Below, in pieces: positions 35,944-44,456 of a stretch of 64,000 nucleotides of DNA. The first letter of the stretch is position 1. Each line of letters begins with the position of its first letter. This stretch comes from Halobacteriovorax sp. JY17 (GTDB lineage: Bacteria > Bdellovibrionota > Bacteriovoracia > Bacteriovoracales > Bacteriovoracaceae), in contig NZ_NJER01000003.1 of NCBI RefSeq assembly GCF_002753895.1, positions 512,437 through 576,436 of the forward strand, written 5' to 3'. The notes under the pieces were generated by a model. The model was not told where the DNA came from. It saw only the letters and a program-made list of their open reading frames with translations, and made no database searches. A program made the translations under genes and the position numbers.

Positions 35944-36207
35944 ATGGAAAAATCTGATTTATTTAACCAAGAATTCAATTCCCATCAACAAGAATTACTG
36001 CAATATCTTGACGCAAATATGCCCCCAGCAAAGCTTTTAGTCAACAATAAGGGTCAGGCATTTATAGAATTTCTATTCATATTACTCGCCATGATTATGA
36101 TCTCTTTTGGCATGCTAAAGGGCTTAAATAGTTCAATTTCTGAGCGCTGGCTTGGTACTGTTAAGGCCATTGCAAAGCCCACCCCCACTGACATACAATT
36201 AAGATAA
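35944..36207 (+). CDS. Small prepilin-like protein (TadE/Flp type)
   Basis: 87 residues. KGQAFIEFLFILLAMIMISF has the class III signal layout: Gly at -1, Glu at +5, then a hydrophobic helix, as in Flp pilins and TadE/F pseudopilins. About 36 residues precede the site, long for a leader, so the true start may be the ATG at 36019, which leaves a leader of 11 residues. No ribosome site is visible for either. A TATAAT at 35940-35945 overlaps the first ATG, which also hints at a later start. No other tad or pil gene is nearby. Confidence 0.5.
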   Translation: MEKSDLFNQEFNSHQQELLQYLDANMPPAKLLVNNKGQAFIEFLFILLAMIMISFGMLKGLNSSISERWLGTVKAIAKPTPTDIQLR

Positions 36208-36232
36208 ATTTCATTTAATTATAGAGGTTACG

Positions 36233-37717
36233 ATGAATTACATACTCTCAATAGATCAGGGAACTACTGGAACTACTGCCGTACTTATAGATGCTCAATC
36301 AATGAGCTTTGTTGATAAGGTAAATAAAGAGTTTCAACAAATTTTTCCTAAACCTTCATGGGTTGAACATAATTTAAATGATATCTGGGAATCCATTGAA
36401 TCTACAATTAAAGAAGTTTTAAAGAAGAACAACATAGAGCCTGATCAAATATCTTCAATTGGAATCACAAACCAGAGAGAGACGACCTGTGCTTTTAATA
36501 AAAAAGGTACTCCTCTCGCGAACGCCATTGTCTGGCAAGACAGGAGAACTAGTGATTTCTGTCACTCTTTAAGAGACAAAGAAGAATTTGTTAAAACAAA
36601 AACAGGCCTAAAAATTGATTCCTACTTTTCTGGAACCAAAATGAACTGGCTCTTAAATAATAACGATAAAGTTGAACAAGCTCATCGAAGCGATAATTTA
36701 CTATTTGGAACAATCGATACATTTATTCTCTATAAGTTAAGTGGCTCTCTCGCCCACAAGACAGAAGCATCAAATGCTTCAAGAACACTACTTATGGACT
36801 TGAAGACAAGTGATTGGTGTGCAGAACTTTTAGACTTATTTAAAGTTCCAAGAAATACACTCCCTGAAATTTGTGATTCATTCTGTGAGTTTGGAAAAAC
36901 AAAGGGACTATCCTTTCTTCCAGACGGAATTCCAATCACCGGTATTCTAGGAGACCAGCAAAGTGCCCTCTTTGGACAGGCCGGCTTATCAGATGGAGAC
37001 TTGAAATGTACATATGGTACTGGTGCTTTCATGCTTTTAAATACTGGGACAGAAATTAGAGAATCAAAGCATGGCCTCTTAACAACTGTAGCCTATAAAG
37101 AAAATGGAACTACCTACTATGCTCTAGAAGGCAGTACTTACATTTGCGGTGCTGCAGTTCAGTGGCTTAGAGACAACATGGGGATTGTCGAGAATAGTTC
37201 GGATATTGAAGAGCTCGCAAGGAAAGTTAAGAATCTAGATGAAATGGAGCACGTAATGTTCCTTCCATTTTTTACAGGGATTGGATCTCCCCACTGGTCC
37301 TCTGATGCCAAGGCTGCAATCCTAGGACTTACTAGAGATACAGGAAAAGAGCATATCGCAAGAGCATGCTTAGATGGCATGGCCCTTTCGATTAATGATT
37401 TATTACAGGCAATGGCACTAGATATTGGGAGTGAGATTGAAACTCTTAAAGTTGACGGTGGAGCTGTTGTTAATGAGTTACTTATGAATATCCAATCTAC
37501 AATTTCAAATGTTGAAATTATTAGACCACGTGTAATAGAAACTACTGCCTATGGTGCTGCACTAGCCTCGGCCATAGGAGCTGGTCTTATAGGAAAAGAA
37601 AAAATTCCCGAGCTCTGGAAAAAAGATATCTCCTTTAATGGTAATAAAAACGAATTATCTCATTATGAAATGAAGAAGGAAAAGTGGACCAAGTATATAG
37701 ACTCTCTATTCTTATAG
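36233..37717 (+). CDS. glpK: Glycerol kinase
   Basis: 494 residues, FGGY family. SIDQGTTGTTAVL, GITNQRETT with IVWQDRRT, GILGDQQSALFGQ and VDGGAVVNELLM are conserved. Phosphorylates glycerol, probably from phospholipid breakdown. No glpF or glpD adjacent. Good ribosome site (GAGG). Stop overlaps the convergent radA stop by 6 bp inside a terminator hairpin. Confidence 0.96.
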   Translation: MNYILSIDQGTTGTTAVLIDAQSMSFVDKVNKEFQQIFPKPSWVEHNLNDIWESIESTIKEVLKKNNIEPDQISSIGITNQRETTCAFNKKGTPLANAIVWQDRRTSDFCHSLRDKEEFVKTKTGLKIDSYFSGTKMNWLLNNNDKVEQAHRSDNLLFGTIDTFILYKLSGSLAHKTEASNASRTLLMDLKTSDWCAELLDLFKVPRNTLPEICDSFCEFGKTKGLSFLPDGIPITGILGDQQSALFGQAGLSDGDLKCTYGTGAFMLLNTGTEIRESKHGLLTTVAYKENGTTYYALEGSTYICGAAVQWLRDNMGIVENSSDIEELARKVKNLDEMEHVMFLPFFTGIGSPHWSSDAKAAILGLTRDTGKEHIARACLDGMALSINDLLQAMALDIGSEIETLKVDGGAVVNELLMNIQSTISNVEIIRPRVIETTAYGAALASAIGAGLIGKEKIPELWKKDISFNGNKNELSHYEMKKEKWTKYIDSLFL

Positions 37718-37731
37718 AGAGACTATTTTTT
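37698..37731 (+). terminator. Terminator across the glpK/radA stop codons
   Basis: TAGACTCTCTAT-TCTT-ATAGAGAGACTA: 8-bp perfect inner stem plus three outer pairs past one mismatch, followed by TTTTTT. Both convergent stop codons lie in the loop and right arm; the T-run is radA coding. Confidence 0.7.
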
Positions 37732-39076
37732 CTAACTCATTAATCCTCTTTAATCCAATAAGCTGAAGCTTTGTTCTTCTTTGATATTCAAGAGATATTT
37801 TCTTTGATGTAATAACTTTCTTGTAGTTCAGTTGCTCCATTTCTTTAATTCTCTTTTCAATATGAGAAACACTTCTAACTTCTCCATTCAATCCCACTTC
37901 TCCCAAAAAAATAACGCCTTCTTCAATTTTCTTATTTCTATAAGAGCTAAGAAGGGATGCTATTATACTCAAGTCTGTATCTTGTGTTTTAACTTTAAAT
38001 CCACCGACAATATTTAAGTAAATATCATTATATCCCATGGGTATTCCCAAGTACTTTTCAATAATCGCCACAATCATTGCCAATCTATTTACATCAATTC
38101 CTTGAGTTGTTCTCCTTCCGTTGCCGTACTTATTTTCAACAACAAGCGCCTGTACCTCAATAAAGAGAGGCCTTGTTCCTTCATTAATACAACTTAGGCT
38201 TCTACCAAAAGTTTCAGAACAATCAGACTCTAAAAAATACTGTGATGGATTTTTAACTTCTTTTAATCCATCTTCTTTCATTTCAAAGATACCTACTTCA
38301 TTAGTGTTTCCAAATCTATTCTTAATCGATCTTAATATTCTATAGTTTCCTAACTGATCTCCTTCAAAGTAAATAACACAATCAACCATATGCTCTAAAA
38401 TCTTTGGCCCTGCAATTGTTCCCTCTTTTGTAATATGTCCCACAACAAAGCATGTAGTAGAACTTCCCTTCACATGATTCATTAATTCGTAAGTGACTTC
38501 ACGGATTTGTGAAACTGAACCTGGAGAGGATGGCACATCCGATGAAACTGTTGTTTGAATTGAGTCTAGAACAATCACAGAAGGCTTAAGCTTCTTTATT
38601 TGACCAAGAATTTTCTGCCAATTTGTCTCATTATAAATAAAGTACTTTGATCCTTTAAGGCCTAAACGATTTGATCTCTGCGCTATTTGATGAATAGACT
38701 CTTCCCCTGAAATATAAAGAATTGACTCGTCATTATATCTTTCAGAAAGTTTTGCTAGCACTTCTGTCAAAAGAGTAGACTTACCAATTCCCGGCTCTCC
38801 TCCAACGAGAGTTAAGCTACCAATCACAATCCCGCCGCCCAGAACCCTATCAAACTCAGATATTCCAGTAACCTTTCTCTCATAGCTAGAAACTTCAACT
38901 TCTCCAACTCTCTTAGGGCTATTTTCGATATCCTCCCTAATAGCAACCTTTCTCCCTAAGACTTCCTCCTCCTCAAAAGAGTTCCATTCCGAGCAGTTTG
39001 CACACCTTCCCGCCCACTTTAAGGCCCGTAAACCACAGTTTTTACATACATAAGCTATTGAAAGCTTCTTACTCAT
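37712..39076 (-). CDS. radA: DNA repair protein RadA
   Basis: 454 residues from ATG 39076, which has AAGGA 7 bases upstream; a GTG at 39091 is part of that leader. Zinc finger CKNCGLRALKWAGRCANC, Walker A GGEPGIGKST, the RadA motif KNRFG and a C-terminal Lon-like domain with GGFKVKTQDTDLSI and FLGEVGLNGEVRSV. A RecA-like helicase that helps branch migration in recombination. Confidence 0.96.
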   Translation of the reverse strand: MSKKLSIAYVCKNCGLRALKWAGRCANCSEWNSFEEEEVLGRKVAIREDIENSPKRVGEVEVSSYERKVTGISEFDRVLGGGIVIGSLTLVGGEPGIGKSTLLTEVLAKLSERYNDESILYISGEESIHQIAQRSNRLGLKGSKYFIYNETNWQKILGQIKKLKPSVIVLDSIQTTVSSDVPSSPGSVSQIREVTYELMNHVKGSSTTCFVVGHITKEGTIAGPKILEHMVDCVIYFEGDQLGNYRILRSIKNRFGNTNEVGIFEMKEDGLKEVKNPSQYFLESDCSETFGRSLSCINEGTRPLFIEVQALVVENKYGNGRRTTQGIDVNRLAMIVAIIEKYLGIPMGYNDIYLNIVGGFKVKTQDTDLSIIASLLSSYRNKKIEEGVIFLGEVGLNGEVRSVSHIEKRIKEMEQLNYKKVITSKKISLEYQRRTKLQLIGLKRINELEKIVSL

Positions 39077-39188
39077 AGGTAATTCCTTCACGAATCTCTA
39101 ATTCATTTTGCCATACGCATCAACAACTTATATGTAATGAATATATTAAGTTTAACTGCAAGAGTAATTGCTAGATTAAAGGTGAAAT

Positions 39189-40625
39189 ATGAAATTCTTA
39201 TTTATTATTCTACTTACATTCTTATCTCTAACCTCTAATGCTGATACCAAGTTCTATTCAAAATTTTCTCCAAATCAAGGGGACGAAGCCTTTGAAATTA
39301 TTTATGAAAAGGTGAAGAGCTCTAAAAACTTCGTCTACGCAACGATCTATTCTTGGTCAGACAAGGGAATAACAGATTCATTTAAAGAAGCACTTGAAAA
39401 GGGTGTCGAAGTTAAAATCGTTCTCCACCCAAGCCTGGCTAAAAAAGCAAGTATTCAAAAAATTGCAAAAGAGCTTGAAGAACTTGGCGCTGATTTGAAA
39501 ATTGCCAAAATGAATATGCATGAGAAATTTGTTCTAATTGACGATAACTTTGTTGTTAACTCATCAGCCAATATGTCAGGCGGCGCAAAAACAAAGTATA
39601 GTGAAAACTTTATTTACCATAGCAATGAAAGTATTGAAGGAAAGGCCCTTCTAGTTCAATTTAAAAAAGAATTTATAATTCTATGGAATTCAGCAAAAGA
39701 TATTTTTACAAAAGGAGAAACCATTGCAGAAAAACTTCCTCTTGAGACTCTGCAAAACCTCCCTGAATCTTCAGACGTAACACTTTATTCTAGTTCTATG
39801 AATTTTAAAGTCACTGAAAATAAAGTCACTTCCAGTGCCTATAAGCAAGGGAAGTACTACACTCTTAGCCGAAATGGTGGTGTTAAAAACCAAACATGGC
39901 TAGTAAGAGATGCTATCCTTAAGAACATTAAAGCTGCCAAGATGAATATTTACTTATCACTTAATCACTTTAACATTAGAGATATTTCAGATGCTTTAAT
40001 AGATGCCGTAAAAAGAGGTGTTGAAGTAAAGTTGGCCGTGGATAATCAGGAATTTAAAACAAGAATAAATAACAAAGAAATGACTCCACAATTCGTAAGT
40101 GATTGGAAGAAAATTGAAGGTAATTCAAAAAAGACGGCTCCTGTAAGAGTTAAGTATTACTCTCACTTACCATCCCCTAGATACTGGCTTTTAAATCATC
40201 ATAAGTTTATTCTAATTGATTATGATCAAGAAAATCTTGATGGAACAACTCTTATCTCTGGCTCATATAATTTAAGTAAAACTGCTGAACACAATCAATT
40301 CGATAATATGGTTGTATATAAGACAATTAGAAATGAAAGAATTTTTAAAAGTTTTATGAAAGAGTTCAACTCTCTTTGGTCTTGGAACAGAGACAGTAAA
40401 GATCTTCCAAAAGAAGAATTCATTAATCAATTCACTGATCTTAAAGATGACACTTCTGTTTCTCTTCACATGAAAGAAGCTATCTCTCTCAATTGGGATG
40501 AAGTCTTAAAACTAAGAAGAAAGGTTTCTAGCTTTGCTAAAGGGATTTTTAAAGGACTCTATAGTCATAAAGACTGTCTCTACTATGACATTAAGAAACA
40601 AGCTTTCTGGGGATGCCCAAGATAA
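39189..40625 (+). CDS. Exported phospholipase D-family protein
   Basis: 478 residues with signal peptide (SLTSNADT, cleavage near 18). Two HKD motifs: MHEKFVLIDD (His111, Lys113) with SSANMSGG, and NHHKFILID (His337, Lys339) with ISGSYNLSKTAEHNQFDN. Two motifs in one chain form the active site of PLD-type phosphodiesterases (lipases, nucleases, cardiolipin synthase). Secretion and lack of extra membrane helices suggest an extracellular or periplasmic lipase or nuclease acting on prey material (inference). The end meets ligA with a 6-base gap. Confidence 0.85.
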   Translation: MKFLFIILLTFLSLTSNADTKFYSKFSPNQGDEAFEIIYEKVKSSKNFVYATIYSWSDKGITDSFKEALEKGVEVKIVLHPSLAKKASIQKIAKELEELGADLKIAKMNMHEKFVLIDDNFVVNSSANMSGGAKTKYSENFIYHSNESIEGKALLVQFKKEFIILWNSAKDIFTKGETIAEKLPLETLQNLPESSDVTLYSSSMNFKVTENKVTSSAYKQGKYYTLSRNGGVKNQTWLVRDAILKNIKAAKMNIYLSLNHFNIRDISDALIDAVKRGVEVKLAVDNQEFKTRINNKEMTPQFVSDWKKIEGNSKKTAPVRVKYYSHLPSPRYWLLNHHKFILIDYDQENLDGTTLISGSYNLSKTAEHNQFDNMVVYKTIRNERIFKSFMKEFNSLWSWNRDSKDLPKEEFINQFTDLKDDTSVSLHMKEAISLNWDEVLKLRRKVSSFAKGIFKGLYSHKDCLYYDIKKQAFWGCPR

Positions 40626-40631
40626 TTCACA

Positions 40632-42515
40632 CTAAGAGCTAGTCAATTTGATTAGCTCTTCTTCAGTTAGAATTTCAATTCCAAGACTCTGTGCCTTCTT
40701 TAACTTACTCGAACCACTCGTTTGATCATTTGTAACAAGTATATCAGTATTCTTTGTTACAGAACTTACAACAATTCCGCTCGCATCACGAATTTTTCCT
40801 TCTATGACAGATCTCTTTTCAGAAAGTGATCCCGTAATACAGATTTTCTTATCCGTTAGAGCCGTTTCATTTTTTACAACTTCTTCAAATGAAAATCCAA
40901 CCTGTTCTAATTCATTAATTAATTCAAACTTAGCACTTAAAGATTCAAAGAAATCAACAGAGGACTTTTCAGCGAAACCATCAATTACCCTTAATTTTTC
41001 AGGGCTCAATTCTTTTATTTTTTCAAGACTATCATAACCAGCAAAGACAACCTTCTCACACTTATTATAAGCTCCACCGCTAATCCCAAGTGCTGAGAGG
41101 AAAGTAATAAGATCCACCGATTTACTTTTTTCAATCGCAGCGATTAACTTTGTTGCCAACTTTTCTTTAACTTTATCTAAAGTCAGAAGATCATCCATTT
41201 TTATTTTATAAAGATCTGAAATTTTTAAAACTAATCTAGCCTTTATAAGCTCATCTAACCTCTTAGAGCTTAGATCATCGATTCCTATCTTTTGAATATA
41301 GTTTAGAATGCTCTCTTTAATTATTGCTGGGCACTTCTTATTCACACAAACTAAACGTATATCTATTATTCTTACTTCTTCACCACATGAAGGGCAGTTT
41401 TCAGGAAAAGAGAATTCATTTCCAGAGTCATCTACAAGCTCTAAAAATTTTGGTATCACCTCGCCAGACCTAACAATTTTAATTCTATCTCCGGATTTTA
41501 AATTAAATTGTTTTACTAAACCGAAGTTATGAAGAGTTACTCTCGAAATATTTGCCCCACTCAACTCAACTGGCTCAACATTTGCCACCGGAGTTAAGAT
41601 TCCGTTTCTCGAAACGCCCCAAATGATCTCTCTTATATTTGTGTCCTTAGCTTCGCCTTGAAACTTAAATGCCATTTTATAACGAGGATGATGAGCTGTT
41701 TCACCAAGTTCTCGGTGCCATCTCTGATCATTGAAACTAAAAACAATTCCATCGATTAGAAATTCTCCCTCCGCCATAAACTCCTTTGCTTCTTCTATCG
41801 TTTTCTCAATAGATTTCTTATTCTTATGCAGAGTGTATTCTAAAGTATCAAAACCTTCTTTCTGTAGAAATTTAACTTTCTCTACTTCCGTTTCAATGCT
41901 TTCTTTTCCTAAAAGTTCAAATGCCTTAAATGTTAACTTTCCTGAGAGCTGTAAGTAATCTTTTCTAGATATTAATCCCGCAACAATATTTCTTTGAGAG
42001 GTAGGTTTTTCTAACCCAAGAGAAACCATTTCATCAGAGAGTTCAAAGAAACTCCTTTCTTCACAATATATCTCCCCACGAACTTCTATATTTGCTTTCT
42101 CAGAGATCATCTTTGGTATTGATTTTATCTCTAGTGCTTTTGCCGTAATATTCTCACCAAAACTACCATCTCCTCTTGTCTTTGCCATAACAAGCTCCCC
42201 CTCTTCATAAATAAGAGAGCAACTCATTCCGTCAATTTTATACATGGAGATTATTTCACGAGAATCCATCCAAGATTCAAGCTCATCAATTTTATACGTT
42301 TTAGCAAGGCTAAGCATTTTCTGTTCATGCTTAACTTTATTATCTGATCGTTGTTTTATCCCTACAGTTTTGAGTATTGCACTCTCAGGACTCAACAATC
42401 GAAGCTCTTCTTCTAACTCATCAAATTCAAGGTCTGTTATTTCAGCCCGACCAAGATAATAGAGCTCCTTATGGTGCTCTATTAACTCTTCTAATTCTCT
42501 AATATTTTTTTTCAT
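40632..42515 (-). CDS. ligA: NAD-dependent DNA ligase
   Basis: 627 residues, shorter than the usual about 670. Adenylation motif YKIDGMSCSL with Lys93 and KTRGDGSFGENIT; a Cys4 zinc finger (CPSCGEEV, CVNKKCP), helix-hairpin-helix repeats and a C-terminal BRCT domain (KICITGSLSEKRSVIEG) are present. The N-terminal Ia domain (NMN binding) is compact but has HHKELYYLG. The adenylation motif Met in place of Leu and the short length make it divergent. Follows the barrel gene by 5 bases. Confidence 0.93.
   Translation of the reverse strand: MKKNIRELEELIEHHKELYYLGRAEITDLEFDELEEELRLLSPESAILKTVGIKQRSDNKVKHEQKMLSLAKTYKIDELESWMDSREIISMYKIDGMSCSLIYEEGELVMAKTRGDGSFGENITAKALEIKSIPKMISEKANIEVRGEIYCEERSFFELSDEMVSLGLEKPTSQRNIVAGLISRKDYLQLSGKLTFKAFELLGKESIETEVEKVKFLQKEGFDTLEYTLHKNKKSIEKTIEEAKEFMAEGEFLIDGIVFSFNDQRWHRELGETAHHPRYKMAFKFQGEAKDTNIREIIWGVSRNGILTPVANVEPVELSGANISRVTLHNFGLVKQFNLKSGDRIKIVRSGEVIPKFLELVDDSGNEFSFPENCPSCGEEVRIIDIRLVCVNKKCPAIIKESILNYIQKIGIDDLSSKRLDELIKARLVLKISDLYKIKMDDLLTLDKVKEKLATKLIAAIEKSKSVDLITFLSALGISGGAYNKCEKVVFAGYDSLEKIKELSPEKLRVIDGFAEKSSVDFFESLSAKFELINELEQVGFSFEEVVKNETALTDKKICITGSLSEKRSVIEGKIRDASGIVVSSVTKNTDILVTNDQTSGSSKLKKAQSLGIEILTEEELIKLTSS
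40634..40660. terminator. Hairpin in ligA 3' end, after PLD gene
   Basis: AAGAGCTA / TAGCTCTT with further TCA/TGA pairing inside and one G-T wobble, about 11-12 bp in all, starting 8 bases past the PLD stop. Only a CTTCAGTT tail follows, so weak as an intrinsic terminator. Confidence 0.35.
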
Positions 42516-42520
42516 TTTAT

Positions 42521-43999
42521 CTAAAAGTTAAACCTAACTCCACCCTTAAAAGCTGTGTCCTTAAGAGACATTGATTGCCCACCAGTGAATTTTGCTTTAT
42601 TGCTATTAAACTCTAACCCACCTTCTATTTCCATATTTGGACTATAGTTGTGGCTTCCGCCAATTTCAATATTATAATTACTACTAGAATCATCTTTACC
42701 ATAAAGGAAAACATCTTCTGAATAGCTTGAAGTCAGCATGAATTCTAACCTAATATGTGCTCTGAATTTCTTCATAAGAGGTATACTTCCCTTCCCTCCA
42801 AGAATCACACCACTAAATGAGACTTCTCCAATTTTATTTGCCGAGAGATCATCATGGCCGTAAGTATACTTAGCATAACCAACATAGGCATCAACTTGAG
42901 GGCCAAAAAAGAAACCAAGAGGAAGATATCTATATCCAAATTTTAATTTAAACTTACTATTTGTAGTTGAGTTAGAATCAACTGAAAGATTTCCACTCTT
43001 CTTTTTCTGTGACCCAAAGTTTGAACCTAACTCAAAGCTACCCCAATAATTTCGAGTGGCCCAAAGTTCCGCTTCAATATTAACTCCCATTAACAAACCA
43101 CTTAAAGAGTTTGTTACTGCCCCTGTAGTGCTTGAGACTTTGCTTGAATTAAGAACACCAAATATTCCTATGGTTCCAAGCTTACCAAATGAGAAGTCAT
43201 CTTTTCCGCCTGCTTGCTCATAAGGGATTTTTAGAAGATCTGCTTTTTGTGCATTCGCATCTTTCTTTAGAATAACCCAATCATCAATTTCAACTCTTTT
43301 TCTCGATTCATACTTATCTATTTTTCCTTGGGCCTGCGTTGGAGAAACATAGAAGATTCTTCCGTTTGAAAGTTTCTCAGTTTCCCAATCAACAATTTCT
43401 TTAAAGAGAGGATGTCTCTTCTTTTTAATAGGCCTAATAATCTCTACAGAATCATTGATAAAGACCCCATAACTCTTTCCAAAATCAACTGTAAATTGAT
43501 TTCCAAGTATTCCAAGTATTCTTCCATCATAAGGAATATTTTTTTCATATTGATCGAGCCAATTCTTTACTGTCTGTCCAATAACTACTGGATCATTATT
43601 CGATAACCTTAACTTCTCTTTGAAGTAAACATCTTTTCCGTTGTCTCCAATGATATTCATCTCTACTTCTACGCCATTATCTTCACTAATAAGTTCAATT
43701 CTAATTAAACTTCCCGCTTTTGTTTTTTCGGCAACAACCTTTAGAACATCCTCATTGTGAAGATGCTCATCAAGATTTCTCTTATAGTTTCCTAAGATAT
43801 TTATAATTTCTGAGTTTGACCTATAGTAGCACCATTCTGATGTCTTAAGATATCTCTCAACCTCTTCATAAACTTTAAAACCAAGCGCTCCACCGATAGA
43901 GTCCTTAACAGGAAGAAGCATGCATTTTCTCATCGACTGAGATGCGTTCACACTCATAGAGGCGAATGCGATAAAAAGTATTAGAATTATTTTATTCAT
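42521..43999 (-). CDS. Exported protein with FlgT-like N-terminal domain and C-terminal barrel
   Basis: 492 residues. Signal peptide to about residue 19. The N-terminal part (20-230) has RIELISEDNGVEVEMNI and then GRILGILGNQFTVDFGKSYG, the pattern G-x-V-x-x-V-x-G-x-x-V-x-x-x-x-G seen in FlgT-type and related periplasmic domains. Residues 270-492 form an outer membrane barrel ending in KGGVRFNF. The start overlaps the HTH gene by 4 bp, and ligA follows closely. Function unknown; the FlgT comparison is tentative. Confidence 0.65.
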   Translation of the reverse strand: MNKIILILFIAFASMSVNASQSMRKCMLLPVKDSIGGALGFKVYEEVERYLKTSEWCYYRSNSEIINILGNYKRNLDEHLHNEDVLKVVAEKTKAGSLIRIELISEDNGVEVEMNIIGDNGKDVYFKEKLRLSNNDPVVIGQTVKNWLDQYEKNIPYDGRILGILGNQFTVDFGKSYGVFINDSVEIIRPIKKKRHPLFKEIVDWETEKLSNGRIFYVSPTQAQGKIDKYESRKRVEIDDWVILKKDANAQKADLLKIPYEQAGGKDDFSFGKLGTIGIFGVLNSSKVSSTTGAVTNSLSGLLMGVNIEAELWATRNYWGSFELGSNFGSQKKKSGNLSVDSNSTTNSKFKLKFGYRYLPLGFFFGPQVDAYVGYAKYTYGHDDLSANKIGEVSFSGVILGGKGSIPLMKKFRAHIRLEFMLTSSYSEDVFLYGKDDSSSNYNIEIGGSHNYSPNMEIEGGLEFNSNKAKFTGGQSMSLKDTAFKGGVRFNF

Positions 44000-44331
44000 A
44001 GTCCTACCGGGATTTCTGGAAGTTGATTAGTATTAGACTGGCCTTCATAAAGGTCCACGAGCATTTTCAATTCATCATTTTCTAGCTGCAAGCTTTTCAA
44101 TTGAAGTTGTAATTCTTGAATTTCTAATTTCGACTTTAGGAGTTCCCCTTCTGTACCATTTCTATTTTCATACTTATTATAATTTTCTTCACTCATGAAG
44201 ATAAGAAATTTACCATTCTCTTTCTTAAATCTAACTCTTTCAGATTTAATATATCTTCTAACAGTAGAAACTGAGATATTTCTGAGCTGTGAATATTCTG
44301 AAATGGATAGCCATAATCCTTCAATTTGCAT
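43996..44331 (-). CDS. HTH (MerR/excisionase-like) protein with coiled coil
   Basis: 111 residues from ATG 44331 (GGAG 5 bases upstream; GTG at 44337 is inside that leader). Residues 1-50, LWLSISEYSQLRNISVSTVRRYIKSERV, match the excisionase/MerR winged helix that reads 'GLSVSTVRRYIK'. Residues 65-95 are a Leu-rich coiled coil likely for dimerisation. It overlaps the barrel gene, so the two are co-expressed; it may regulate this operon. Confidence 0.7.
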   Translation of the reverse strand: MQIEGLWLSISEYSQLRNISVSTVRRYIKSERVRFKKENGKFLIFMSEENYNKYENRNGTEGELLKSKLEIQELQLQLKSLQLENDELKMLVDLYEGQSNTNQLPEIPVGL

Positions 44332-44444
44332 AATCACTCCATGATTTATGTATTTGTAATCATTTTATTCAATTTATGATGAATAATCAAAAATAAGTGG
44401 TACTTGAGTAAAAGAGTTCTCTTTTTTTTAATTCAATACGAGTC

Positions 44445-44450
44445 TATAAT
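44445..44450 (+). promoter_or_regulatory. -10 TATAAT directly before the patatin gene
   Basis: Perfect TATAAT, six bases before the ATG at 44457, no Shine-Dalgarno. Same arrangement as at 7982 and 30049; suggests a leaderless transcript. Confidence 0.4.
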
Positions 44451-44456
44451 CTATCC

